Source: Setophaga petechia (Eukaryota; Chordata; Aves; Passeriformes; Parulidae). Taken from it: a stretch of 64,000 nucleotides of DNA. The stretch covers positions 19,741,003 to 19,805,002 of the forward strand of contig JANCRA010000007.1 in the NCBI GenBank assembly GCA_024362935.1, written 5' to 3'. Positions 13,352 to 31,200 of this stretch are shown here, in pieces. The number at the start of each line of letters is the position of its first letter. Position 1 is the first letter of the stretch. The position numbers and the translations under genes are program-made. The notes beneath the pieces were generated by a model. It did not search any database, was not told the DNA's origin, and worked only from the letters and a program-made list of their open reading frames with translations.

Positions 13352-16300
13352 TCTGTGGGATAAAGCTCATGCACAGAGCTTGTTTATACTGAGTTACTAG
13401 CTCTCCCTCCTCCCACTTACTAATAAAACACTGCTCCACCAGCCTTCCTTAGGAAATATGCTCTGGATCAAGAGCCTGCACATGAATATTTGATCTCTTT
13501 GTGAGCTCCTTTTACACTACTGCATTTCCTCCCGTGGTGGAAATTTCTCTCTCTCTACAGGAATAAGTAAAACAGCAGCATTATTTTGTGGTATTAAGGT
13601 GGTATTTTAGTCTTGTTACAGACCTGCTCCACACAGAGGTGGATCTTACCCTTCATCATCATATCACAAGTATTAGTTCAGGGAATGAATCATGGGTTCA
13701 GGTTAGAGTTTAGCTAACTAAGCTACTCGACTGAGAGCTAGCACTGTATTTCACAAGGGAAGTGAAGACTTACAGACAGGTAGGCAAAGATTCATCATCC
13801 TTGAGTAAGCTGTGCTGCTGACAATGCAGTGTGATACTATCTGGATCGAGGCATCATCCCACCTCAGTTTCCCCATTCAAAATGAAAATTAATCAGTGCA
13901 ACAGAAAAACTGAGAATATTTACTTTATGTTGACACAGCACGTCTGTTGGCCTCGTTGGGTCTCAGTGATGAGAGTCAGCCAGCACATACAGAACACTTT
14001 AACATGTCACACTGCTCCGGGGACAGCAATCCCTTGTGAACACCCTCTCACACCTGCATGTGGCTCCTGCACTGCTGCTGCAAGCTGCTGTCTCCCAGGG
14101 TGATGGCAGATGATAGAATTTTTCTTGTGGAATGGAAGCTGAAGGGATGGAGAAGTTGGATGAGGGGAGATGGTACCTCAGAGCAGCTTGGCCAGCACTT
14201 CAAACACCTACTGTGACAGCCCAAACCTCAAATTCACTGACAGCTACTGAGGAAGGAATTGCCTGGCTTTGGGAGCAAGCTACAGTCTTTATTCAGGGGT
14301 CCCAGCAGCAACTGAGTGGCAAATTCAGACAGAAGATACGTGATTGATTCATCTCTTTTCAGCTCTGTACAAATAGGCTGAGGCTACTCTAGCCTATCTC
14401 GTGGGTAATTTTTCTACCTTTGCACTGCTGCTGTGTAGTTACCTTTGGAGGCCCCTGGACTCTGTTTTTTTGTGACCTGTGATGTGGGGCTGGAACTCTT
14501 TTACTATGGTCCAAACCATACTTCTTTTACTATGCTACAAGCAACACATTGTTATTAGTACAGGCAGTGATGGTCTTTCAACCTTCAATTACCTCCCTAT
14601 TTGATTACTCCAGACCCATGGGACTTCTTGTGGGGTGTGGAATTTTTCAGTGTCAGTGGGAAAATTGGATGTGTGCTTACTGGACCCATGTGAGGTGAAA
14701 TCCATGGCCTTCACATCCAGATCCCAAGCCATGCCCATATTGCAGTAAGTTATCCTAAGCATAACCTTTTCCATCTGTGTGTGCCTTACTGATCACTTCT
14801 AGCTGCCTCTTAGACAATGCTAACCAACACACCCACCTGCTAAAGGACTTCTATCAAACTCAGACTCTGGGACTGATTTAGACTTCAGCCCAGACTGAAC
14901 AAAAGGAGATGGATCTATTTTTAGTGATAGCCCATTGAGAGGCACTGATGCCCATTTCAGCATGATGAGTCTCTCCCAAGTTCTGCAGCTGACTGATCCA
15001 TGGTAGGGGGTTCCTGTACGTGTGGGCAACATGGTCTTTGTGACATGTCATCTTTGAACACGTCTGGAGTTCCCACAACTCCCGTGGGGGCAGCTCACAG
15101 CAGGTGAGCCTGACTGTAAGAAAGAACCAGAACTGAGGGGCAGCAAGCATGGAGGACATGCAGGGACTTGTGCAGGGTGTAGCCATGCCTTAAGATGACA
15201 TAAGGAACTCCCTTCACGTTTCCCTTCCCTCTTTACATGCAAGTTGAGGTCTCCATTCATCCACTGAGAGTCAAAATCAGTCTCACAAAGACAGAGATTC
15301 CTAAGGAAGAGGGTCAAAGCCTCCAAGTCCCCACTGCCAAGGCCAGCACTGAGCTGTGCTCCCTTTGCCCTGGGCATACCACAACAACCCCAAAAGACTG
15401 ATCCCCCCTTGCCCACTGCCTCTCAGAGGAGCTGCCAACCAGCTCCATGGCTCTGCTGCCTCCCAGTGGAGTGGGGACAGTCCAACTAGAGGGGGCTTGT
15501 ACCTGCAACACAGAGCAGCCCCCCTGTGCACCAGACACATCCCTGAGGAGCTCCCTGGCAGCTCCCTGGACAGAAAGCTCATACATCTCATTGTCTGGCA
15601 TCCCCTGCCCCTTGTTAATCTGGGGGAGCACCCATGTCCCTGTCAGGCCTCTGCTGCCTTCATGGATTTTGCAGCTCCCAGCCCCACTCCTGCCTCAGTC
15701 CTCCTAGCCAGTCACACTGCTGTCAGCACAGAAACTTCACTGGCAGCTGAGAAGTGCTGAGATAGAAGGTATTTCTTGCTTTGGGGTTTAGATTTGGAAT
15801 TACTGCCTTGACCTTAATTTCAGCTCCTGATGTCTCCTCTCCCTAGTTCCCTGTGACATTTCTTGTTTACCTTTACTGTAATCCCCCAAAGATCATGCAT
15901 TTTAATCATACAATTAGAAATAATACTATTAGTAATAGGAAACGAAGATTAAACTTGAGAGCTTTCTTTTCTCTGGATTTTGAGTCTGTTTCTGCAGTTT
16001 TTCTCTGCAGTTTGCTAGGCTAGAAATATGTTTTCATGGATAGTCTTGCACAGTCACATGGTCCTGGGAGCTCGACACCAATCTCTGGGAGCCCTGCTGT
16101 GGAAGTGGAGATCAAATGCATAATAAATAAATTGAATTTTGATAGTTCTTGTTATTACAGCTTAGTTTAAGAAAAACACATGAGTTTTCAACACATATAT
16201 ACATACACTTGCCTATGTATGCACACATCCTGATCACACATCTCTCTGCCAAATACTGTGAAATGACACAAGCACACTCTGCTCAGCCTACCCTTTGGAG

Positions 16301-17179
16301 AGCAGAGCAGCACTGGGATGGGGATTGACCCCAGCTGTACAGAGCTGTGCCCCACTCCTGGGGGATGGCCAGCCAGGAGCCCCTCACACATGCTGCCACA
16401 GGGAACTGGTATTAGTCCAAGTTTTGGAAAGCCTTTAAAGTTGGTGTCAAACAGGTGACCAAGTAAGAAAAGGGAAGTTCATGCTGACATTCTGGGAGGT
16501 CGCTTTCCTGAGCAAAGGGCCGGGATGAGGAGGCTTGCAGGTTTCACAGGGAAAGCAGAAATCACCAGCTAGTCAGAGTGATAGAGGTGCTGTAGAGGTC
16601 TGTGAGATCCCCACAAGTGCACCAGATGGGTTTCTACATCCATTTTCTGATTAAGATTGCCTTTGCCATGGAGGTATCAACCTCAGCCCCCTTCCCTGGT
16701 ATCAACCCCGCATCATCCCACACCACCGTGTGTCCTGAGTTTCATTAACACCGGAGGCCTGGATGACAGCTCAGTCCCCGGGACAAATGCAGTGTCTCTC
16801 CAGTTGTGCTGGCAGGGGGAGGGTGCCCAGGAGGGGCATATGGGTACAGAGGCTCCGCACCAGCCCCTCCAGCTCACCCTCTGTGCTGGGTCAGCCTGCA
16901 GCCCTGAAGCTGTGCACCAGAGCCAACTGGGGCTGGCTGGGCTGATGTGGGGCAGTCGGGGCAGTGCTGCTGAGCCTTGGCTTTCCTGCTGTGCTGGGAA
17001 ATTCCCGGAGGAGCAGACGAGTGCTCGGCAGTATGTTGATTCCTTTGATCGCAGAGCATAAAGCAAAACAGGCCAGTTGTTGATTTGTGTTCACTGCAGC
17101 TCTGGGTTCTCCCCAGTCCCCTTCAGATCCATATTGTGGTCTCACGCTTTTCTTGTTCAAACACTAAAACTTAATGATG

Positions 17180-17345
17180 CCCTTTCATCGCCACCTTGCA
17201 GGGGGCTTGCTGCAGCCTGCCTTGCACGGGAGCAGCCGGTCTGTGCCGTGCGGGGTCCTGCTGTCCCCTGCCGGGCATCCCCAGCACGGCTCGCACTGCT
17301 GCCCGGGCCCGGAGACTGCAGAGGGCATCGTTCTCTGCTAGAGCA
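17180..17345. other. Small GC- and CpG-rich patch
   Basis: A short block with about a dozen CpG dinucleotides stands out from the surrounding gene-free DNA, 4.2 kb upstream of the TMEM72 start. It could be an alternative promoter or first exon, or a small orphan CpG island. No conserved coding sequence is evident. Confidence 0.3.
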
Positions 17346-19452
17346 AAGGAAGGGGCAGCACATATAAGATCTTCTCTTTAGCTCTGCTGGTTCTGTGACT
17401 TCAGGCAGCCCTCTGCCATGTTTTTCCCTGGCTCAGGAGTGGAGGGAGGTCTGCCAAGCTTGCCTCAGGATGCTGTCAGTACTTTCAGACTGTTCTGGAA
17501 AGCAGTGAACCTCTGGGGATACAAGGCAGAGTGAAACTCTTGCTGACTGTAAGGAGATATTCATAGCCAGTGAACCCACAGCTGCAGTTCATTGGTGCTT
17601 CCAATCGACTGGGTCCATCTGCCATCAGCCTGCTGTTGTGACAGTCCATTTCACCTCCATGGCAGGTGACCTGGTGGAAGGAGAGCATAGGGCAGCACCT
17701 GGCACCACTGCAAAGGGTCTGGGCAGCTGCTTGCTGGCTCCCTGTCCTCTGGTGGGCCAGGGAGAGCATTGGTGTCAGTCTCTCTTAGCTGGACACTCTG
17801 GTGGGAGCACCTCAGCTGCTGCTGCTCAGAGAGGGACCAAGGCTGCTGAGCAAGGCTACCTGACATGGTGGTTACAGCTGAGGGCTGAGGAGAGAAGAGA
17901 AGGTGAAATATCAGAAACCAATTTCCAGAACATTGTCCAAGGCAGTTTGGGAAGTGGTTTTGTACTTTGGGCAAGCTAAGTTAAGCATGTTCCTGTAGCA
18001 TGGTTTGTGGTACCCTATGCCCCAGGACATGATCTCCACTTTCTGCATCACTCCTGCAGCATCACTATTTTGCAGAGACAAACATGAGGTGAGTGTGCTG
18101 CTCCCCTACATCCTTACTGGGGCTGCCAATCCAGGTGCTGCCTTGACCACAGAAGAATGGCCATGGTGGTGATGCCACACAAAACTAACTTGAGCAAAGC
18201 ATGAGTAGGGAGAGATGAAGACACAGACTAACACGACCATGAAGCCATAACCCTGAGATAAAATCCTCTCAAATCAGCCCATACATCATGGGAAGCAGAC
18301 TGTAAATGTGAATCCTGGCTGGCAGCCAAAGTGCAAATTGTAAATCCCTGTGCAAGAGAAGTGGTTTAATGTGCTGTGGGGACCACTGCTGTTACGTGTA
18401 CCAGAACAGCCTGTGCTGGTGCATAGGTTTTGCAATGTTGGTTACAGGCTATTAAACCCTCTAAGCTCAGAAGTCATCAGTCCTCTTCTGACTGCATAAA
18501 CTCATTCCTAAAAACCTCACTAAAACACACCTTCTTTAAGGGTATCATCTCCCCACTTGAACAGAGACAGAAGGAGAAGGGACCCTTCTACCAAGAAAAA
18601 TCAAGTTCATGTGAGGTTGCTTTGTAGGAGCACTAGCCAAAAAATTGTAAATGGAGGGAAGGAGCTGCCAAATGAATGTTGATACAAATGAAGTCTGAGG
18701 ATACCAGCTCCCTCCATGCTACCCTGCTGGGCAGTGGAGTGAGAGAAACACCTAGTGCAGCCAGGAAGAGTGAGTGAAGGCCTTATGCTGCCCCAGGCTG
18801 AGGATCTCCCCACATGGGGGACAAGGACCCTCAGGAAGGCTAATATAGGCCCACTCAGAGGATGGAGGCTGGGCAGTAGCCACAGGAACATGGGGAGGAG
18901 ATGGAAGTTTTAAATTGTTAATGTATTAATCTGCCTTTACAAATAGATTCTGTTCCTCCATGACCACCACCACTGGCACCCATACATTTACATTTATTTA
19001 AAACCCTGAGGCATGTTGCTTTCCACAAAGGAAACATTGCTGTCAAGGGCACTCAGAGAAAGTCATGTACTTTCTGGGTGAGAGCTCAGTGAAGTTTAAT
19101 AAGAATGCCAGAGTAAGAGCCCAGTATGCTGCACTGCCCATGTTGGCTAAGAGAACCCCCACCTTGGGAGGAGGCAGCAGCTTGCTGCCTTGAGCAGTGC
19201 TGGGTGCTGCTGAAGGATGGGTGGTCATAGCTCAGGGCTGCACTGTTTTCTGCATCTCTTCAAGCCTAAGCTCAGGGCTCTAACTGTTTCTGAAAGACTC
19301 TTACGTTTTCCTTTCCTCTATATGCTTTTGAAGTACTTTTCTACTTTTCACATTTGTAAAGGGACATCAATGTTAAAAAAAAAACATGACAGCCAGGAAA
19401 AAAGCATCCAGACTGTTTGCACAACCTGAAAGAACCTGTATAGCCTGGGAAT

Positions 19453-19597
19453 CCCTGAGATTTGCTCAACTGGTTGGAGCATGTGCTAGTAATACTAAGA
19501 TTGTGGGCTCAATCCACATTTGGGCCATTTACTTAAGTGTTGGGCTCAGCGACCCTTGTGGGTCCCTTCCAGCTCAGAATATTCTGTGAATCTGTGT
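19453..19597 (+). mobile_element. tRNA-Ile-derived SINE with CR1-like tail (TguSINE1-like)
   Basis: The head resembles a tRNA-Ile gene: an A box like gctcaactggttggagcatg, an anticodon-region match (gctagtaatactaag) and a B box like tgggctcaatcc. The linker (gggccatttacttaag) and the tail (gtcccttccagctcagaata, then ttctgtgaatctgtg) match what I recall of the zebra finch TguSINE1, whose tail is borrowed from a CR1 LINE. It is not a functional tRNA, because the acceptor stem does not pair. Confidence 0.8.
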
Positions 19598-21179
19598 TCT
19601 GTAAATGCCAGGGCCTTTAAGCTGTTTTGGTGATTACTGGAGGCAGAGGGTGCTCCTGGAGCCTGCAGCAAAGCACCATCAGGAGGCATGGGGATCACCC
19701 AGGCAATGCCCAGCCATAGCAGGTACCCCTGCTGGGATTTTCCTCAGCCTTCATGGGACCTTCCCTCTTGGCTGTCTCTGATTTCCACCCTCTTGGAAAG
19801 GAAGGCTCACCACTGAGTCACCAGGTGTGGGAAAACAGGTAGCTCCATCAAACACCTGAGGTGGTGCAGGAGGACAAGAGGAAATGGGAACACCTGAAGC
19901 GTGACACTGACACAAAGCAAAGACATGAGTTGGGTTTGCACCGTTCAGCATTGCCTACCAGGAAGCTCTGGAAACCCTTCTCCTGTGGGCCTTTCCATTT
20001 TTCACATGGAAAATGTGCACTATGCCCAAACTTTGTCAGGACTGCCTGCTGCAAAATCTCTGCCACTCACAGCCTTGTGAACGTTCAAAAGACCAGTATG
20101 AGCAGTTATTTACAGGAATCATGAACCCATTTCATAAGCTCAGGCATTGGGCTGCCATGGAAAAATACCAGTTTGAAATACAGACAAAGAACCCACGGAA
20201 GAGAAGCTGTCACTTTGTCCTTGGCACAAGTCATCTCTATTCCCAGGATAAGTCAGTACAACACATACTGGCCAGGCTCAGCTTTGTGGTGTCAGGCAGG
20301 TGAGAAGGGATCTCAGGGGTACAGGTTCAGCCGGTTGCTCCCTCCCTGCAGGGCTGTGTGTGAGTTGAGCATGATTCACCAGTCCCTTGCCCACAGCAGC
20401 TTCCCAGCCAGTGCTGCAAGGGGCAGGGGCTGCAGTGACTGTCCAGCACAAGGTGAGCTCACTGACCTGTGAACCCACTGCCCTGCAGGTCCGTGCTGCC
20501 CACTGGGACTGTGCTGTGCTCACAAGACCCTTCTGCTGGCACTGCCATGCTGCTGCCCACACCACCTCTTCCCTGAGTGGCAGCAGGTGGGGATTGATGG
20601 TGACCTCCAGCGAGATGTACCCTGCTCAAGCACAAGGGAGGGTGGGGTCCAGAACAGACACTGCTTTCTTGGCTTGTCCTTCAGACATACATAGGGCTGC
20701 CCCTCTCCTGAGCTAGTGTGTCCTGCAGGGACAAGCCAAGGACTCCCAGGCTGTCCACCAAATCCAAGGCAAACAGGTCAGAGTACCCGTGCAGCTCATT
20801 CCATACATTAGGATACTTGTGAGACCCAGTGCTGTTCAAATGGCTCTGGTAGCTACGAAACAAAAACACATTTCACTGGTGTTCCTAAAGAAAGTCAGAT
20901 CCCTAGTCGGTGGGACCCCTCTGAATACGTTTGATCTTGTCCCTGTGGTTGCACATCAGCACAGGCACTTCCCAAGCCATACCACTCGGAAGCTGGATGG
21001 CGAGCAGCAGCCACGGTCTCAGCTGCAGGAGGCAGTGGGCCTGGGGTGCCCCTCATGACTTGCCAGAAACGTGCTGCTCTCCTGCCAGGAGCAAACATCG
21101 TCATCCTCACAAATGGTTAACCTGCCGGGAGCCGCACAGCACTAATGACTTCACATTCATTTAATCAGCTTGGGCTTCC
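19598..21179. other. Gene-free stretch upstream of the TMEM72 CpG island
   Basis: No coding sequence is supported here. The sequence is moderately GC-rich, and ORFs of up to about 110 codons overlap in several frames, as expected by chance. Confidence 0.55.
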
Positions 21180-21560
21180 AGAGCGTCCACCTCAGGAGCA
21201 GGGCAGGCCGTGCACCCATGCTCCCCCAGCCGCACCCTGCCTCAGCAATCATTAATCACCCGCCGAGAGGGAGCGGGCGGCGGGCGGGAAAGGGCCGGGG
21301 CTCCACAGCCCCCTCGGGAGCGGCTGCGAGCGGCGCTGACCGCTTCCCCGGGTGGCAGCTCATTCTCCGACCACCCTCCCCTGGGAGGCCCTGTGGAGGT
21401 GGCCAGTCCTGCACGCACTGCCCTTTCCTCCAGGAAGGTCATTCAGTCCCGGGAACGAGAGCCTCTGCCTGCTCCTGGGAGCTGCTGGGCTGCGCCTGAG
21501 GTGGGGGCTCTGAAGCCCAGGAGTTCCTGCCGGGCTGTACCGCAGCCTTCATCCTTCGCC

Positions 21561-27505
<5,945 letters not shown>

Positions 27506-28286
27506 GCCCTCAGCAGGACTGAGGACAGGACAGCCTGCTGCGACCTTGAAGCAGATGCTCCAGCAGCCAAAGGGCCCAAGGAGGTGGCCCTTTTTGCCTT
27601 CCATACATTCAGGGTGACAACTGTGCCACCCCCTCTTCAAGGGCTGCCTGCACTCCCTGTTCCCCTGCATTGTGGCAGCCAGGGGACAGGTGGGGTTCAG
27701 CCGGGGTAGTGCCAGCACAGCGGGGTTTCTGCTCCCATGGCCTCACCCGTGTCACCCCCTGTGCAGCACTGCACACCACTGCTGTGCTCCTCCTGACACC
27801 ACAGCCGCGGCGTGTGCCTCCCTGCTGGCAGGCTCAGGCAGCAGGAGGGGAGACCTCTGTGCCCTGCAGCAGCCTCTGCTGGGGCACTTGTGTCCCTCTG
27901 GCCTCACTGCGCATGGCAGAGCTCAGGGCTGGGCTGAACTCTGCACAGGCCCTGCAGCCTGCAGGTTCCCTCTCAGCACCTGCACCTGCTGCAGTAGCTT
28001 GAGACATGTAAAACATATTTCTGAGGTGGGCTGAGACCAAGCACACCCCTGGCATTAGCACCTGCTTGGTACTTCCCCAGGCACTCTGAGACCAGCAGGG
28101 AAATCATCTCTGGCCCTGGGGACACCTAAGCAGGAGCAGAGGCCTTTCAGGTGTCCCCTGCTTGGACAGCCCCTTGAATTAGAAGAACTTTGGGATGATA
28201 CGGCAGTCCAGGTCCTGAGGTCCAGCACAGCAGACTGTGTGTAACTCCAGTGTGTGTAATTATGGCCCCCAGAGGGCAAAGGCAAT

Positions 28287-28292
28287 AATAAA
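28287..28292 (+). terminator. Possible TMEM72 poly(A) signal (AATAAA)
   Basis: This is the first AATAAA I see after the TMEM72 stop, and would give a 3' UTR of about 0.8 kb. Another AATAAA lies at 28765-28770. The sequence does not decide between them. Confidence 0.4.
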
Positions 28293-28299
28293 ATTACCA

Positions 28300-31200
28300 T
28301 ATTGTCCCACCAGTTTCTTCCATGCCAGGTCTTCCCTGAACCCCTTAACTCTGGCTTAATCCTAGCATAATTTCTGCCTGTTGAGGACCATTCAGTCATA
28401 ATCAAGCATTTCCCTCCTATTGAACTCCCACCTGAGGACATATGGGAAGAGCTCAGGTGGCTGGGTTCCCTTGGACATGGGACAAGAAGCCATACTGTCA
28501 CTGCTGTTGGGATGAAAATCTGTAAATGCTCTGAGCCCAGACACATAGCACTGGGGGGAAGTGATGGAAGTTAGAGAAAGATCCTGGGACCTGCTAGACT
28601 ATTTGTAAGGTAGAAGCCAGTTAACTGGCTGTTTTTCTTGTAAATACATTATTTCTTCTATTTAAGATCTCAGCTCTCCAAGAGGCAATCACCATGTTCA
28701 TTAAGGAAACTAGGTCAAAGTGTAATCAGGAGGCAATTGAGATAAGAAACCATTGCTACTTTTTAATAAACTATTTTTAAGTGACTTCTAATTTGTGATA
28801 TGGATGAGGAAGAAGATGAAAGACATTGACTCACAATATTTGACAGCCTGTGTTTAATACCAAAGCTGTTGACAAGAGCAATTTATGAAGGTTACACACA
28901 CTTGTCAGTCCTACAATGAGACATAGACAAAAAACTTTTTGTTGCATCACCAACATTTAAAATATCAATCTGCTCCAAACATGATACATGGATTAGAGAC
29001 CTCCTGTTTCTGGCTGCAGAAATTAACCTCCCACCCTGTCATGGTGTGCTGGGGAAGAGTCACGTACACATGTGCCTTTAGGGTGGATTTGCACCTGTGA
29101 AAATATCTTCAGAAAATTATGCCAAGTTAGCACTGCACAACTGATAGCAGCAAGCCAAGATCCAACCACAGCTTTACCCTCCACCTGGTTATTCATCACA
29201 TTAGGAGATAAAAAATAAAGCTCTTTTCCTCTAAACCTAGTGGCAAACATACCTTCACCAACCAAGGTCCCAACCCAGCCATGCTAACAGGATACCCACC
29301 CTGGCCTACTCTGCCCAAAAAGGCAGAGCTGGCTCCCCAGCTTCACCACACATTTGCTCTGCAATTAAAGTCACTTTCATCAGCAAAGTCAGCTTTCTGC
29401 ATCATCCAAGGCTCTTCTTTGAACATTGCTTAATTAATTGCACACAGGGAGATCAACTTCATTGAGCAGGCACTGCTCCCAATATATGGAGCAATCTGCT
29501 GACTAGAGAAAGACTGTATTGCTGTAGACTCTTTCCTCCCTAGCAAAGTTCCTGGGCAGCCTGGCTGGGAACAGATGCTCTGCCACAGATTTCATGCTTC
29601 AGCCCTTACTCAGTCAGCCAGCCCCATGATTTGTACCTGTGGGGCAGCTCAAGGGGTGAAGCAATGTGCTGACAGCACCTTTGGCACTTGGAAGTTTGTA
29701 GGGAGCAAATTTCGTTTTTCTGTGAAGTGCTTAAAATGTGTTTGCAGTTTTTAGAGTCTACACAGTTAGGTTTCCATTTTTAGGCTCATCTTTTAAAAGT
29801 CTGTTGTTGATCTCTCTTCATAACCAAGAATGGAGGAAGCTACAGGTGAGATGTTTTTTCAGGCTTCACAGATCCAGCATCGGACCTGGTTGCTTTTCTT
29901 GTTTGCTCTCTTGTGTTGGCCTGGTTCTTCTCCAACCCTATGGCTAGCTGGCTCAGGAGATAAAGGCTGGGAAAAAAAATCTTGTATTTTTTGTGGTATT
30001 AAATTGCCTGTTCAGTTAAGGTCCATGGCTGACTCATCCTGGAGTCTGCCAAGAGTTTGTATCTGTGCTGGGGAAGTGGCTGCTCCCCCAGAGGCAGACA
30101 AGGTGCTTCAAACAGCACCTGAGCTGCTTCCCAGGTTCTCCCTGCCAAGGAGCCCATTTGTACATCCCCTCTCTGCTCCTCACCACCCATCCCACCCCTG
30201 GTGCCACCTTCCAGCTCCATCAGTGTACAGACCTGTTAGCCCAGATGAACAATAATTAGGAGAAAGAAAGCAGGTGGCTATCTTCTTGGGTAATGAGCCA
30301 AATAAGTTCAGGGAGGGCCAGCCACAAATTAAGGGAATGGGGGATAAAAGAATCTCTTTCAGAGTCAGCAGGCTGTTAGAGCAGCTCAACTGCTTAGAGA
30401 AACAAAGCCTCAGGCTTTCTTTAAAACCCAGTGCAGAGGAAATGTTCAGCCTCAGGGGGTGTCAGATGACTTTGCAGAGGCCTCAGAGATTATTCACTCA
30501 AGTGTGCACTTCTCTGTTGGCCCCACTCCCTAAATCTAGCTGTGAGAGCCATCCCAGGGGCTACTGAAAGCACCAGAGATGATGTAGAGGGCTGTGGGGG
30601 GTCTGTATGAGAAAAGCTCTCATATATGCATGGTAATTGCAGGGAAAGAAAAAGAGGTAGAACTTGATGCTATTAACTTTGCAGTACACTGTATCTGAAT
30701 ATGAGCTGCCTGAACTCTAAGTCCACACACCACTACATGAACTCTGCTGTGTAATTTTTGCCTGCATTGCAAAAATTCATTACTTGGCTGGTCCACTGAG
30801 ATTAATCCACTGAGTTAGAGTGCATAAAGCTATAAACTCCTGTGGATTCACATACTGAAAGGAAATGAGATGAATCATCCAAAAGAAATACATGTGTAAG
30901 GTAAAACTCTGTAAGGTAATCCTGGCAGAAATTGTTTCCTTCAAAATTTCCAGCAGAGATTCCCCTACATCAGGGAAAGTTTGCCTGCTTTTACATGTGA
31001 AGTGGAAAGACTCTACAATGCTACTTGACAGCCCCCATCAAAACACAATGAACTGGTATGTTGCAAACAGTTATTCCATTTTAAGTTTGATAAGCAGGAA
31101 AACCAGATTTTGGTGCAAGCTTCACTTACAATTCCTCTCCTGATGCACAAGCAGTTGTTGCAGAGCCCTGGAGAAAGGCACACTCCCTGCCCCACCACAG

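Larger units (their letters stand above)
1..19452. other. Gene-free upstream region
   Basis: Both strands carry only short ORFs with no recognisable domain, no run of exons with matching splice phases and no RNA gene. It holds the simple repeats listed separately and some GC-rich patches (for example 5.2-5.4 kb). It may contain distal regulatory DNA or noncoding transcripts that cannot be identified by eye. Confidence 0.6.

Noticed and set aside
19453..19530. Possible functional tRNA-Ile gene
   Set aside because: The A- and B-box-like parts are present, but the acceptor stem does not pair and the CR1-like tail shows it is a SINE.
28055..28546. 163-codon minus-strand frame just after TMEM72
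   Set aside because: It lies in the probable TMEM72 3' UTR, resembles nothing known, and has no support beyond length.
29830..30255. 141-codon + strand frame with a hydrophobic N-terminal stretch
   Set aside because: The hydrophobic run looks like a signal or membrane segment, but the rest is Pro/Ser/His-rich without a domain and no exon structure is visible.
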